In this document: one piece after another, positions 16,315 through 23,618 of the stretch | Numbering within the stretch: position 1 is the stretch's first letter | Layout: each line of letters opens with the position of its first letter | Source: an uncultured Bacteroidales bacterium | Lineage (GTDB): Bacteria; Bacteroidota; Bacteroidia; Bacteroidales; UBA932 | Length of the DNA: 23,618 nt | Reading direction: 5' to 3' | Assembly (NCBI GenBank): GCA_934702165.1 | Contig: CAKUYG010000014.1 | Coordinates: forward strand, 1 to 23,618 | The notes under the pieces: generated by a model | Told to the model about the DNA's origin: nothing | Database searches by the model: none | The model's input: only the letters and a program-made list of their open reading frames with translations | Program-made: the position numbers and the translations under genes

Positions 16315-17379
16315 ATGGCCGGAAACGAAAGCCTGCACGCGGCTAACCGCGCGAAAAAAGACGAATTCTACACGCAGCTCTCGGACATCGAGAACGAGCT
16401 TCGTCACTACAAAGAGCATTTCAAGGGCAAGACTGTGCTCTGCAATTGCGACGATCCCCGCGTCAGCAATTTCTCTGTCTATTTTGTGCTCAATTTCCAC
16501 AGTCTTGGACTCAAGCGTCTGATTACCACCTGCTACAAGAACAATGAACCCGACCTTTTCTCGATGAACGAGTGCGACCGCGCAGTCTATGCCATATATG
16601 ACGGCGCCCCCGAATGCAATAGCGTGGAGGATGCCAAACAGATTCATTATAAAGAGTTTGAACATTCCGACGGGGATTTCCGGAGCCCCGAGTGTATCGA
16701 ACTTCTGAAAGAGGCCGACATCGTGGTGACCAACCCTCCGTTCAGCCTGTTCCGCGAATACGTGGCGCAGCTCATCAAATACGACAAAAAATTCGTGATA
16801 ATCGGGAACCAGAACGCCATAACATACAAAGAAATCTTCCCCTTGATAAAGGAGAACAGAATCTGGCTTGGCTATAAAACCGGAGATATGGCCTTTAGGG
16901 TTCCGGCCAATTCGGAACCGCGCGCTACACGATATTGGCAGGATGAAAATGGGCAAAAATGGCGAAGTATGGGGAACATCTGTTGGTTCACTAATCTTGA
17001 TATAAGTAAACGGCATGAAAAGTTGATTCTCTACAAACACTACTCACCTGAAGAGTATCCGAAATATGATAACTATGACGCAATAAATGTTGATAAGACA
17101 GCAGACATTCCGTGTGATTATTATGGTGTAATGGGAGTCCCAATTACATTCTTGGACAAATATAATCCGGAGCAGTTTGAAATAGTGGAATTTCGCAAAG
17201 GTAAGGATGGGAAAGATTTGGTTTACAGCAGTATAGGGGGGGAGGATATGTCCATATTTCAGAATACTCATCCGTCAATGTCGATAGCCGGTATGATGAA
17301 CAATCCCAAGGACACTACAGTGAATGGGAAAAGCAAATATGCGAGAATACTTATCCGACGACTTCAATCGCAGGTATGA
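16315..17379 (+). CDS. EcoRI-family adenine-specific DNA methyltransferase
   Basis: This 354-residue protein resembles M.EcoRI, which methylates an adenine in GAATTC. DEFYTQ (residues 16-21), CNCDDPRVSNF (43-53) and the catalytic NPPF (140-143, almost the same position as in M.EcoRI) are visible. The recognition sequence need not be GAATTC. The gene is a mosaic: sampled 60-base blocks up to about 16980 have roughly 42-60 percent GC, whereas those from 16981 to 17220 have 33-40 percent. The reading frame ends in RRLQSQV after running into a second, diverged copy of its own 3' end, so the last four residues or so come from a recombination junction. The ORF is otherwise intact and likely functional. 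A DUF262-HNH nuclease gene follows, and the gene is preceded by a hairpin-rich leader. Confidence 0.92.
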   Translation: MAGNESLHAANRAKKDEFYTQLSDIENELRHYKEHFKGKTVLCNCDDPRVSNFSVYFVLNFHSLGLKRLITTCYKNNEPDLFSMNECDRAVYAIYDGAPECNSVEDAKQIHYKEFEHSDGDFRSPECIELLKEADIVVTNPPFSLFREYVAQLIKYDKKFVIIGNQNAITYKEIFPLIKENRIWLGYKTGDMAFRVPANSEPRATRYWQDENGQKWRSMGNICWFTNLDISKRHEKLILYKHYSPEEYPKYDNYDAINVDKTADIPCDYYGVMGVPITFLDKYNPEQFEIVEFRKGKDGKDLVYSSIGGEDMSIFQNTHPSMSIAGMMNNPKDTTVNGKSKYARILIRRLQSQV

Positions 17380-17450
17380 TAAAAAATGCCGAAGGCAAGG
17401 TAAATGGGAAGCCGACTTATGCAAGGATTTTAATACACAGACTTAAATAA
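17364..17450 (+). pseudogene. Leftover 3' end of a second methyltransferase allele
   Basis: Read in a different frame from the intact gene, these bases encode SIAGMIKNAEGKVNG followed by KPTYARILIHRLK and a TAA at 17448. This repeats the true C-terminus of the intact gene (SIAGMMNNPKDTTVNG, then KSKYARILIRRLQ). At DNA level the two copies are similar but clearly diverged, so this is not a recent slippage duplication. The old stop lies six bases before the nuclease ATG, the spacing expected for the original operon. I infer that an incoming methyltransferase segment replaced the resident one and left this tail. Confidence 0.8.
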
Positions 17451-17456
17451 TCAGTC

Positions 17457-18554
17457 ATGAAAATACAACTTAAAGAAGTGACAGTCAGAGAATTGACCAC
17501 CGGTTATATGGACAATGCCGAGGCCGGAGTGGTCGGGTATGGCGGGAGGCTTGATATCCGCCCACCGTATCAGCGGGAGTTCGTCTACAACGAGAAGCAG
17601 CGCAATGCGGTGATCGATACGGTTTTCAAAGAGTTCCCGCTCAACGTCATGTATTGGGCTGTCCGTGACGACGGGGGATATGAGGTGATCGATGGACAGC
17701 AGAGGACAATCTCCCTTTGCCAATATGTGAACGGGGATTTCGCTTTCGATTTCCAGTACTTCCACAATCTCGCCGCTGACAAAAAGGGTATGCTGTTGAA
17801 CTACAAACTGATGATATATGTCTGCGAAGGGGCTGATTCGGAGAAGCTCGGCTGGTTCAAGACGATCAACATCGCGGGAGAAAAACTCACTGATCAGGAA
17901 CTGCGGAACGCTGTCTATTCCGGAAGCTGGCTGTCAGATGCGAAAAAATATTTCAGCAAGACCGGCTGTCCGGCATACGCGATGGCAAGCAAATATCTGA
18001 CGGGCACGCCTATACGGCAGGACTACCTCGAGACAGCAATAAGTTGGATTTCAAAGGGCAACATAGATATCTACATGGCAAAACATCAGCATGACAGTGA
18101 TGCAAATGAACTGTGGCTGTATTTCAAAAAAGTCATAGACTGGGTCAGCGTCCTCTTCCCGAAATACCGCAAGGAGATGAAAGGTGTAGACTGGGGAGGG
18201 CTCTACAACCGCTATGGAGGCGGGACCTACGGCTCCGCCGCCCTTGAATCCGAGGTGTCGAAATTGATGGCGGACAGTGATGTCAAGAAGAAATCCGGAA
18301 TTTACCAATATGTTTTCGACCATGATGAGCACCATCTCGACATCCGGGCTTTTGATGAAAACACAAAACGTGAAGTTTACGAGCGGCAGCATGGTCATTG
18401 TGCCAACCCGGACTGCCTTCGGCATGGGGAAGTGATTGATTACGATGAGATGGAAGCCGACCATATCACTCCATGGCGGGACGGTGGCCGTACTGTGGCT
18501 TCCAACTGTCAGCTTCTGTGCCGCGAGTGCAACCGCCGTAAAGGGGCGCGGTGA
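17457..18554 (+). CDS. DUF262-HNH endonuclease
   Basis: This 365-residue protein joins an N-terminal DUF262 (ParB/Srx-like) domain to a C-terminal HNH nuclease. The DUF262 signatures are IRPPYQRE (34-41) and DGQQR (79-83), the residues linked to nucleotide hydrolysis in GmrSD, BrxU and SspE. The HNH domain (about 318-365) has paired cysteines (CANPDC and CREC) that probably bind zinc, and ADHITPWRDGG with catalytic H336, N350 in SNCQLLC and the final N359. The middle is helical and tryptophan-rich, possibly a target-recognition region. It lies 77 bases after the methyltransferase stop and only six after the leftover allele's stop. The pair looks like a restriction-modification or modification-gated defence module; whether methylation blocks or triggers cleavage is not decidable here. 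Confidence 0.9.
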   Translation: MKIQLKEVTVRELTTGYMDNAEAGVVGYGGRLDIRPPYQREFVYNEKQRNAVIDTVFKEFPLNVMYWAVRDDGGYEVIDGQQRTISLCQYVNGDFAFDFQYFHNLAADKKGMLLNYKLMIYVCEGADSEKLGWFKTINIAGEKLTDQELRNAVYSGSWLSDAKKYFSKTGCPAYAMASKYLTGTPIRQDYLETAISWISKGNIDIYMAKHQHDSDANELWLYFKKVIDWVSVLFPKYRKEMKGVDWGGLYNRYGGGTYGSAALESEVSKLMADSDVKKKSGIYQYVFDHDEHHLDIRAFDENTKREVYERQHGHCANPDCLRHGEVIDYDEMEADHITPWRDGGRTVASNCQLLCRECNRRKGAR

Positions 18555-18556
18555 AC

Positions 18557-18651
18557 TTCGGGGATATGCCCTCGCAAGTCCGCATCAGCGGACCGCCCGG
18601 GGCCGGGATTTTGCGAATGCAAAATTGGAAAGGCCCTTGAGGGCGCAGGGG
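18557..18651 (+). repeat. Structured 95-base repeat, unit 1
   Basis: First of two full tandem units. It begins TTCGGGGATATGCCC and contains in order: GGG-ATATG-CCC; hairpin GTCCGC-ATCA-GCGGAC (18578-18593); CCCGG/CCGGG; hairpin ATTTTGC-GAAT-GCAAAAT (18608-18625); and GCCC-TTGA-GGGC (18633-18644). GCCCTC and AAG at the start can also pair with CTTGAGGGC at the end, which would close the unit as a branched fold. It starts three bases after the nuclease stop. Confidence 0.8.
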
Positions 18652-18746
18652 TTCGGGGATATGCCCTCGCAAGTGCTCATCAGAGCACCGGCGCGGTCGC
18701 GGGACTTTGCCTGCAAAGTCGGAAAGCGACTTGAGCGCCGCAGGAG
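18652..18746 (+). repeat. Structured 95-base repeat, unit 2
   Basis: Second full unit, same length and order of hairpins. Its hairpins GTGCTC-ATCA-GAGCAC (18673-18688) and ACTTTGC-CT-GCAAAGT (18704-18719) differ from unit 1 by paired changes that keep the stems intact. AAGTCG-GAAAG-CGACTT (18716-18732) is an additional or alternative hairpin present only here. Confidence 0.8.
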
Positions 18747-18772
18747 TCTGAGGATATGCCTCAGTATATATG
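18747..18772 (+). repeat. Structured repeat, truncated unit 3
   Basis: Only the first hairpin remains, as a perfect CTGAGG-ATATG-CCTCAG (18748-18764), again 95 bases after the previous unit start. The repeat then breaks off just before the terminator of the convergent SusD gene. Confidence 0.65.
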
Positions 18773-18773
18773 G

Positions 18774-18801
18774 AAGAAAGGCCGTCCCTCGCGGGGCGGC
18801 C
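18774..18801 (-). terminator. Terminator of the SusC/SusD operon
   Basis: On the minus strand GGCCGCCCC pairs with GGGACGGCC (nine pairs, one of them G-U) around a GCGA loop and is followed by TTTCTTCC. It lies 30 bases after the SusD stop. The stem could also stop + strand transcription weakly, but there is no T run on that side. Confidence 0.75.
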
Positions 18802-18830
18802 CTTCCGGAATATCATTGTGGTTGAGAAAA

Positions 18831-20558
18831 TTATCTTGTCCAACCCGGATTCTGCTCCAGGTTGCGGTTCTTCATCGTCTCCGTCTGCGGGATAGGGAAG
18901 AGGTACATCTTGTCGTCCCACTGGCGGCTGACCGTCTGGCGCTCATAGCTGAAGCTGCCGTCCGTGTTCTTGGTGATCTTCATCTCCACGATGTTCTTGA
19001 AGTACTTGTCGGCCTCTTTCCAGCGGCGGACATCCCAGAAGCGGTGTCCCTCAAAGGCGAGCTCTACCATGCGCTCCTTCTTGTACTTCTCCCAGAAGGC
19101 CTCAGCAGATAGACCCGACGGAAGTTCAGGCATTCCGACACGAACTCGGGTCCGGCTTGCAAGCTCGCGGGCGGATACAGGGAATTCAGAACTCGTCGCA
19201 TCAGCGCTTCCGAGGGCGCGGAAGACGGCCTCGGCATAGTCGAGATAAATCCCGCCCATCCTGAAATGCACATAGGAGTGGAAATTGGACTTCACGCGGC
19301 CGTTGTCCGCAAGGGAAATCTCCCCGTGACAGAGCTTGCGCAGATAATACCCTGTCGGCGTACCGCCGGCGATAGGCTGCGCGTTGGCTCCGCCCACGTA
19401 GGTCTGGAGCAGAGGCGCCCCGGAGTAGGTCGGCCACTGTGAGCCGTTGTATGCCACGGTCATCGCGAAGCGAGGGTCGCGTCCTACATAAGGATTAGCC
19501 GCGTCATAGCCGCTTCCGTCCTCATCGATGGACTTGCCGTTGAGCATGTCATAAGCGTCCACGAGGTTCTGTGTAGGACAGTTGCCACCGGTTCCTCCCT
19601 CGATTCCTACCGGATAGTTGTAGACTTCCGCAAGTCTGTCGCCACTGGTGCTGCCCCAATAGCGGCGTGCGAAGATGATCTCTTTCACTATGCCGGCATC
19701 CGTGTAGTTGTTGGTGCTCCAGAGATCGTCATACTTGGCGGAAAGTCCCTTTCCACGGGCATCGCACTCCGCGACGAGCTCCTTGTAATAGAGAGCCGCC
19801 GTATGCCAGCGCTCCTTGTCCGCTGACGGATTGAAGAGCGGACTGGCCCAGTAGAGGGCCGCCCTGGCCTTGAGGGCGAGGACTGCGAGATTGTCAGCAC
19901 GTCCTGTCTCGGCTGTAGGCAGGGCCATGTCCCCGAGGTCGCCATAGTCCTTTATGATCAGATCCTGTATGGCCTGGCACTCGTCGATGACATACTTGAA
20001 GACCTCGTCCGAAGATGAGCGGGACAGGACATTGATCTCCTGAGGAGTCATCATCTCCCCCACGATCGGCACTCCGCCGTACTGCCTGGCGAGAAGGAAG
20101 TAGAAGAATGCACGCATGAAGCGGGCCTCGTACTTGTAGTTCTCGTAGCGGTACATCTGCTGTTTGTAGTCATCGTTGAGCACCAGGTCCCCGAAATCAA
20201 GTCCCTGCATCTGGGTGAGGAAATCATTGCAGGTGGCGATTCCCTTGTACATGCTGCTCCAGATCGTGGACTTGGCATTTGACGGACTCCAGCCGCCGTT
20301 GTAGAAATCCTCGATGGCATTGCCCATACGGCTGTAGACGCTTTCATCCGTGGCGGAAGCCTGCATCGCCCCGCTGCTGAAGTTGCCGAAATCATACGGC
20401 ACCGTGTTGTAGATGTCCGTCATGAATCCGCCCACGTTGTTGAAATTGAGGGTGATGTATTCCCTGTCGTAGATATTGTACTCGTGGTAATCCATCTGCT
20501 TGGCGCAGGACGCAGCAAGCAGGACTGAGGCAAATATGATGATTATCTTGTGTTTCAT
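18831..20558 (-). CDS. SusD/RagB-family surface glycan-binding lipoprotein
   Basis: This 575-residue lipoprotein is the lid and glycan-binding partner of a SusC transporter. The signal peptide ends in the lipobox LLAASC with lipidated C18. The N-terminal region has the helical (TPR-like) RagB/SusD fold, with YNGGWSPSNAKSTIWSSMYKGIATCNDFL and the conserved stretch ARFMRAFFYFLLARQYGGVPIV near residue 150, and the protein ends with LEQNPGWTR, matching the NPGW ending common in the family. It lies 11 bases after the SusC stop. Substrate specificity is not readable because the binding residues vary; no glycoside hydrolase is inside the window to give a hint. Confidence 0.95.
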   Translation of the reverse strand: MKHKIIIIFASVLLAASCAKQMDYHEYNIYDREYITLNFNNVGGFMTDIYNTVPYDFGNFSSGAMQASATDESVYSRMGNAIEDFYNGGWSPSNAKSTIWSSMYKGIATCNDFLTQMQGLDFGDLVLNDDYKQQMYRYENYKYEARFMRAFFYFLLARQYGGVPIVGEMMTPQEINVLSRSSSDEVFKYVIDECQAIQDLIIKDYGDLGDMALPTAETGRADNLAVLALKARAALYWASPLFNPSADKERWHTAALYYKELVAECDARGKGLSAKYDDLWSTNNYTDAGIVKEIIFARRYWGSTSGDRLAEVYNYPVGIEGGTGGNCPTQNLVDAYDMLNGKSIDEDGSGYDAANPYVGRDPRFAMTVAYNGSQWPTYSGAPLLQTYVGGANAQPIAGGTPTGYYLRKLCHGEISLADNGRVKSNFHSYVHFRMGGIYLDYAEAVFRALGSADATSSEFPVSARELASRTRVRVGMPELPSGLSAEAFWEKYKKERMVELAFEGHRFWDVRRWKEADKYFKNIVEMKITKNTDGSFSYERQTVSRQWDDKMYLFPIPQTETMKNRNLEQNPGWTR

Positions 20559-20569
20559 ATCGGCAATTG

Positions 20570-23371
20570 TTAGAATGTGAGACTGAGTCCAAGGACGACG
20601 CTGCTGAAGCGCTGGGCCGTACCGTACGCCTCAGGGTCGCTGACGTCCAGATGGTCAAGGCAGAAAAGATCATTGCCACGGACGTAGAACTTCGACCCCT
20701 TTACGAACCTGGTCTTCGCGAGCAGGGACTCCGGAAGCTTGTAGTAAACTTCGAGGTTGCGGAGTTTCAGGAACGAGCGGTCAGCAAGGAAGAGCGTGTT
20801 GTTGCGGTAGTTGTTGGCATTGCTCTCGCTGCTCAGACGCGGGAACTTGGCATCCTGTGTGGACGGAGTCCAGCGGTTGTCGTAGTAATACTGCGAGATG
20901 GTCGTGTTGCCCACAAGCGGGAAGTACATGCTCTTGGTGTTGAGCATGGCGCTGTATCTCGCCGCACCCTGGAAGAGGGCATAGAACCCGAGACCTTTCC
21001 ACTCCGCCCCGAGATGGAAGTTGTAGTAGATCTGAGGCGCCTTTGCGCTGTAGCCGATGGCCGCAGCATCATTGGAGTCTATGACATCGTCCCCGTTGAC
21101 ATCCTCGTACTTGATATCGCCAGGACGTACTGTCGAGAAGTTCTGCACAGGGCTTGCGGCGATGTCGGCCTCATCCTTGAAGAAGCCGATGGCTTTCATG
21201 CCGTAGAGCTGTCCCACACTGTTCCCGGTCTGGATGAGGTTGTCGTAGAGACGCGGCTCTTCGAGCTGGGAGACGATCTTGTTGCGGTTGTAGTTGAAGT
21301 TGCCTCCTACGGTGTACTCAAGCTCGGCGACACGTCCCACATAGTCGAGACCCAGTTCAGCGCCCCAGCTGTCCACGATGCCGCCGTTCTCATACGGAGC
21401 ATCTTTGCCGACCACAGAAGAATATTTTCCCGCGGCACTCACCCAGATGTCCGTGCGGCGCTGCCAATATGCATCGGCTGTAAGGCTCAAGCCTCCGAAC
21501 ATGCGGGAATCCACACCGACATTGTATTTATATGCCTTCTCATGGCTCGGAGCCGAGGTGGCGAGCTGGCCGAGATAGGTTCTTCCGAAGTCGGAGGTGA
21601 AGCTGCTGGAGAACGGATAAACGCCGCCGGCAGTGAGATACTGCTGCGCGTAGTATGTCCATACCTCTTCTCCCGGCAGGAAGTCGGCGTTGATGATGCC
21701 GGCTGAAGCACGGAGCTTCAGGTAGTCAAGCCACTCAGCCCCGGAGAGGAAATCCTCCTTGGAAGCGAGCCAGGCGAGTGACAGGGTCGGGGAGAAACTC
21801 CACTTGGTCCCGGGAGCGAGACGGCTTGAGCCGCTCTCCACCAGGGCGAGATCCGCGAAATACTTGCCGGCGTAGCCATAGTGTGTCCAGAAGCTGAAAT
21901 TGTGGCGGTAGATGGTCTGGTTGATACCGTTTTTGTCGCTGTAGTCGTAGTCCCACTTCAGTTGCGAAGTGATGGCATGCTCTCCGAATACCGCCTCGTA
22001 AGTCGCTCCGGCATCGATATGGGCCCGGCGGCTGTAGGCGTCGGTATTGGCTCCTGAGCCCATGGCGGAATCGCTGCCCTGACTCTTGCTTGTGGCGGTA
22101 GGCTCCGAGGCGCCTGCCGGCCATGACGGGGTGTTCACATTGTAGACATAGGTCTTGCTGTGATCCTCATAGATGTTGGCGGTCTGGTCGTAGCCTGCAC
22201 GCACGAAAGCGCCAAGCCCTGGCACAAGGGCTGAAAGGTCTTGATTGATCGTTACATCTGTGAAGAGCAGACGGTTGTGGTTCTTGTAGTAAGCGGCCCC
22301 GCTGGTCTGGGCCACAGGGTTGAGCTCCCCGTTCCATGTGTCGCTTCCGGCCCACACGCCCTTGTCATCTTTCACAGGGAAGGCGGCTGACGGGACGGTG
22401 TAGACCATGTCCCAGATGTCCACATTGGAACCCGGACGGCTGTTCTCGAGCATCATGCCGAGGAGGTTGACCTTCATCGTCGTCGTCGGAGTGATTTCCA
22501 TGTCCATGTTGAGGCGCATGTTGCCCTTGACATACTTGTCCTGCGTGCTGTAGCCCTCATTGGTGCCGGCGTTGCGGATGAAACCCTTGTCGGAGATGAG
22601 GTCGATCATGGCATAGTAGCTGAACCGGCCCTCACCCCCGCTGAACTCCATGTTGAAGTTGTCGGTGGAGGCGGTGTTGCGGAAAGTCTCGTCAACCCAG
22701 TCCACACTCGGATAGAGATACGGGTACTGGCCGGACTTGAGGGCGGCGAGCTCCTGATCGGAATATCTCGCCGAAAGCCCGTCGTTGGCACGCGCCTCGT
22801 TGATGGCAAGACCGTAGGTGTGGCCGTCCACGAACTGCGGCTTGTTGATAAGGGAGTTGAACTGGTGGTCGTAGGTGAACTTCACGACCCTGTCACCCTT
22901 TGTGCCGCGCTTGGTATTGATCTGGACAGCTCCGTTGATGCCCCTGTAGCCATAGAGCGCTACTGCGGCGGCATCCTTGAGGACTACCACCGACTCCACC
23001 TCCTCGGCTGAAACGGCGGTGATGTCACGCTCGATGCCGTCCACCAGCACGAGAGGAGTGTCGTTGCCGTTGAGGGTCTGGAGACCGCGCACATAGAATG
23101 TAGGGTTTTGCTGGGCATATATACCGGCTCCCTGCAGGGATATGAGTCCAAGGCCATGGCCCAGGATGCTGTTCCCTATGTTCTTTGAATCCCGGCGCTC
23201 TATATCTTCAGAAGATATCACGGAGATGGCCGATGTGGTCTCCTCAAGGCTCAATGGCTTCGAAGCGCCTGTGTCCACCACCCGTTTCTCCGGAGCGGTC
23301 CTCTCCTGCGCAGAAAGTGTCATGCTGACGGCGACAGACAGAGCAAGGATGAAAATGTATTTTTTCTTCAT
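20570..23371 (-). CDS. SusC/RagA-family TonB-dependent outer-membrane transporter
   Basis: This 933-residue protein imports glycans (or peptides) through the outer membrane using TonB energy. It has a signal peptide (MKKKYIFILALSVAVSMTLS, cleavage near AQ) and a plug domain near residues 35-155 with FYVRGLQTLNGNDTPLVLVDGI and DAAAVALYGYRGINGAVQI, both hallmarks of SusC. The 22-strand barrel follows and ends in the required terminal phenylalanine (VLGLSLTF). It is shorter than usual because the N-terminal carboxypeptidase-regulatory-like domain found in most SusC proteins is absent: the plug begins almost directly after the signal peptide. A SusD gene lies 11 bases downstream, and the 3' end of another SusD-like gene lies 21 bases upstream, so it belongs to a larger uptake locus. 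Confidence 0.95.
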   Translation of the reverse strand: MKKKYIFILALSVAVSMTLSAQERTAPEKRVVDTGASKPLSLEETTSAISVISSEDIERRDSKNIGNSILGHGLGLISLQGAGIYAQQNPTFYVRGLQTLNGNDTPLVLVDGIERDITAVSAEEVESVVVLKDAAAVALYGYRGINGAVQINTKRGTKGDRVVKFTYDHQFNSLINKPQFVDGHTYGLAINEARANDGLSARYSDQELAALKSGQYPYLYPSVDWVDETFRNTASTDNFNMEFSGGEGRFSYYAMIDLISDKGFIRNAGTNEGYSTQDKYVKGNMRLNMDMEITPTTTMKVNLLGMMLENSRPGSNVDIWDMVYTVPSAAFPVKDDKGVWAGSDTWNGELNPVAQTSGAAYYKNHNRLLFTDVTINQDLSALVPGLGAFVRAGYDQTANIYEDHSKTYVYNVNTPSWPAGASEPTATSKSQGSDSAMGSGANTDAYSRRAHIDAGATYEAVFGEHAITSQLKWDYDYSDKNGINQTIYRHNFSFWTHYGYAGKYFADLALVESGSSRLAPGTKWSFSPTLSLAWLASKEDFLSGAEWLDYLKLRASAGIINADFLPGEEVWTYYAQQYLTAGGVYPFSSSFTSDFGRTYLGQLATSAPSHEKAYKYNVGVDSRMFGGLSLTADAYWQRRTDIWVSAAGKYSSVVGKDAPYENGGIVDSWGAELGLDYVGRVAELEYTVGGNFNYNRNKIVSQLEEPRLYDNLIQTGNSVGQLYGMKAIGFFKDEADIAASPVQNFSTVRPGDIKYEDVNGDDVIDSNDAAAIGYSAKAPQIYYNFHLGAEWKGLGFYALFQGAARYSAMLNTKSMYFPLVGNTTISQYYYDNRWTPSTQDAKFPRLSSESNANNYRNNTLFLADRSFLKLRNLEVYYKLPESLLAKTRFVKGSKFYVRGNDLFCLDHLDVSDPEAYGTAQRFSSVVLGLSLTF

Positions 23372-23392
23372 TGTGTTCTTTGATTAGATTGA

Positions 23393-23618
23393 CTACCAGC
23401 CCGGATTCTGCTCAAGGCCATATTTCTTGTTGAGTTCCGTGATAGGGAACGGCTGCAGGTACCACTTAGGGTCGAACCCGCCCTTTTTCTTGTCCCACCA
23501 CAAGCGGCTGCCCTTGGTGATCGGAAGCTTCTCGTAAGAGAAGTGTGACGGTTCGTAGAAGTCAGGATCCGACGGGTCTGTCACCTTGCCGAAACTCTTC
23601 TTGTACCACTGTCCGTCG
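23393..23618 (-). CDS. SusD/RagB-family lipoprotein, C-terminal part
   Basis: The frame is open to the window edge and shows the last 74 residues only, ending in LEQNPGW. FPITELNKKYGLEQNPGW is the usual SusD C-terminus, shared with the SusD gene of this locus. The segment WWDKKKGGFDPKWYLQPFP precedes it. The gene ends 21 bases before the SusC start on the same strand, so it is probably part of the same operon. A start and lipobox lie outside the window. Confidence 0.85.
   Translation of the reverse strand, partial: DGQWYKKSFGKVTDPSDPDFYEPSHFSYEKLPITKGSRLWWDKKKGGFDPKWYLQPFPITELNKKYGLEQNPGW

Noticed and set aside
15671..18661. Shared ATATCCCC-type words at both ends of the accessory region as attachment sites
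   Set aside because: The match is only about eight bases, in inverted orientation, and belongs to the internal repeat at the right end, so it is not convincing as a recombination site.
18466..18921. A 151-codon minus-strand frame across the structured repeats
   Set aside because: Its apparent repeated peptides follow from the DNA repeat, and the base changes between units preserve stems instead of codons. It also overlaps the nuclease and SusD genes.

Overview
The window is a stretch of a Bacteroidales-type (Bacteroidota) chromosome with moderately high GC. The evidence is a SusC/SusD outer-membrane pair, a DUF4954-type protein, genes without clear Shine-Dalgarno sequences, and promoter boxes of the TAnnTTTG type placed directly in front of start codons. 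An Alistipes- or Cryptobacteroides-like relative would fit the composition, but the genus cannot be fixed from sequence alone.

Region 1 (29-5672, + strand) is a tight five-gene operon for a MacB/Lol-type tripartite exporter: one ATPase, two different MacB-like permeases, a periplasmic adaptor and a TolC-like outer-membrane channel. Region 2 (5720-9402, +) carries galE, a YfcE-like phosphodiesterase, a Wzx-like flippase and a cyclophilin lipoprotein, with overlaps or 4-base gaps, and is closed by a strong terminator. Region 3 (9521-15609, +) carries a YqiA-like esterase, a DUF4954 left-handed beta-helix protein, a double-SIS sugar isomerase-like protein, a lipoate-protein ligase and a two-domain class II aldolase whose second domain has lost its metal and catalytic residues. 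It also ends at a terminator.

Region 4 (15662-18830) is the accessory part. It lies between two convergent housekeeping or nutrient-uptake blocks. It starts with about 650 bases of hairpin-rich non-coding DNA, including a terminator-like hairpin with a competing alternative hairpin and an inverted repeat that stops one base before the next start codon. Then come an EcoRI-family adenine methyltransferase and a DUF262-HNH nuclease, which I read as a candidate restriction-modification-like defence pair. The methyltransferase gene is a mosaic: its last third is AT-rich, and a diverged second copy of its own 3' end sits out of frame just after its stop codon, as a recombination scar. After the nuclease lie two full copies and one partial copy of a 95-base structured repeat whose hairpins show compensatory base changes.

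Region 5 (18831-23618, - strand) is a SusD/SusC pair plus the 3' end of another SusD-like gene, so it is part of a polysaccharide- or glycan-uptake locus that continues beyond the window.

The most interesting items are the methyltransferase/DUF262-HNH pair with its structured leader, the recombination scar, and the covarying repeat array.
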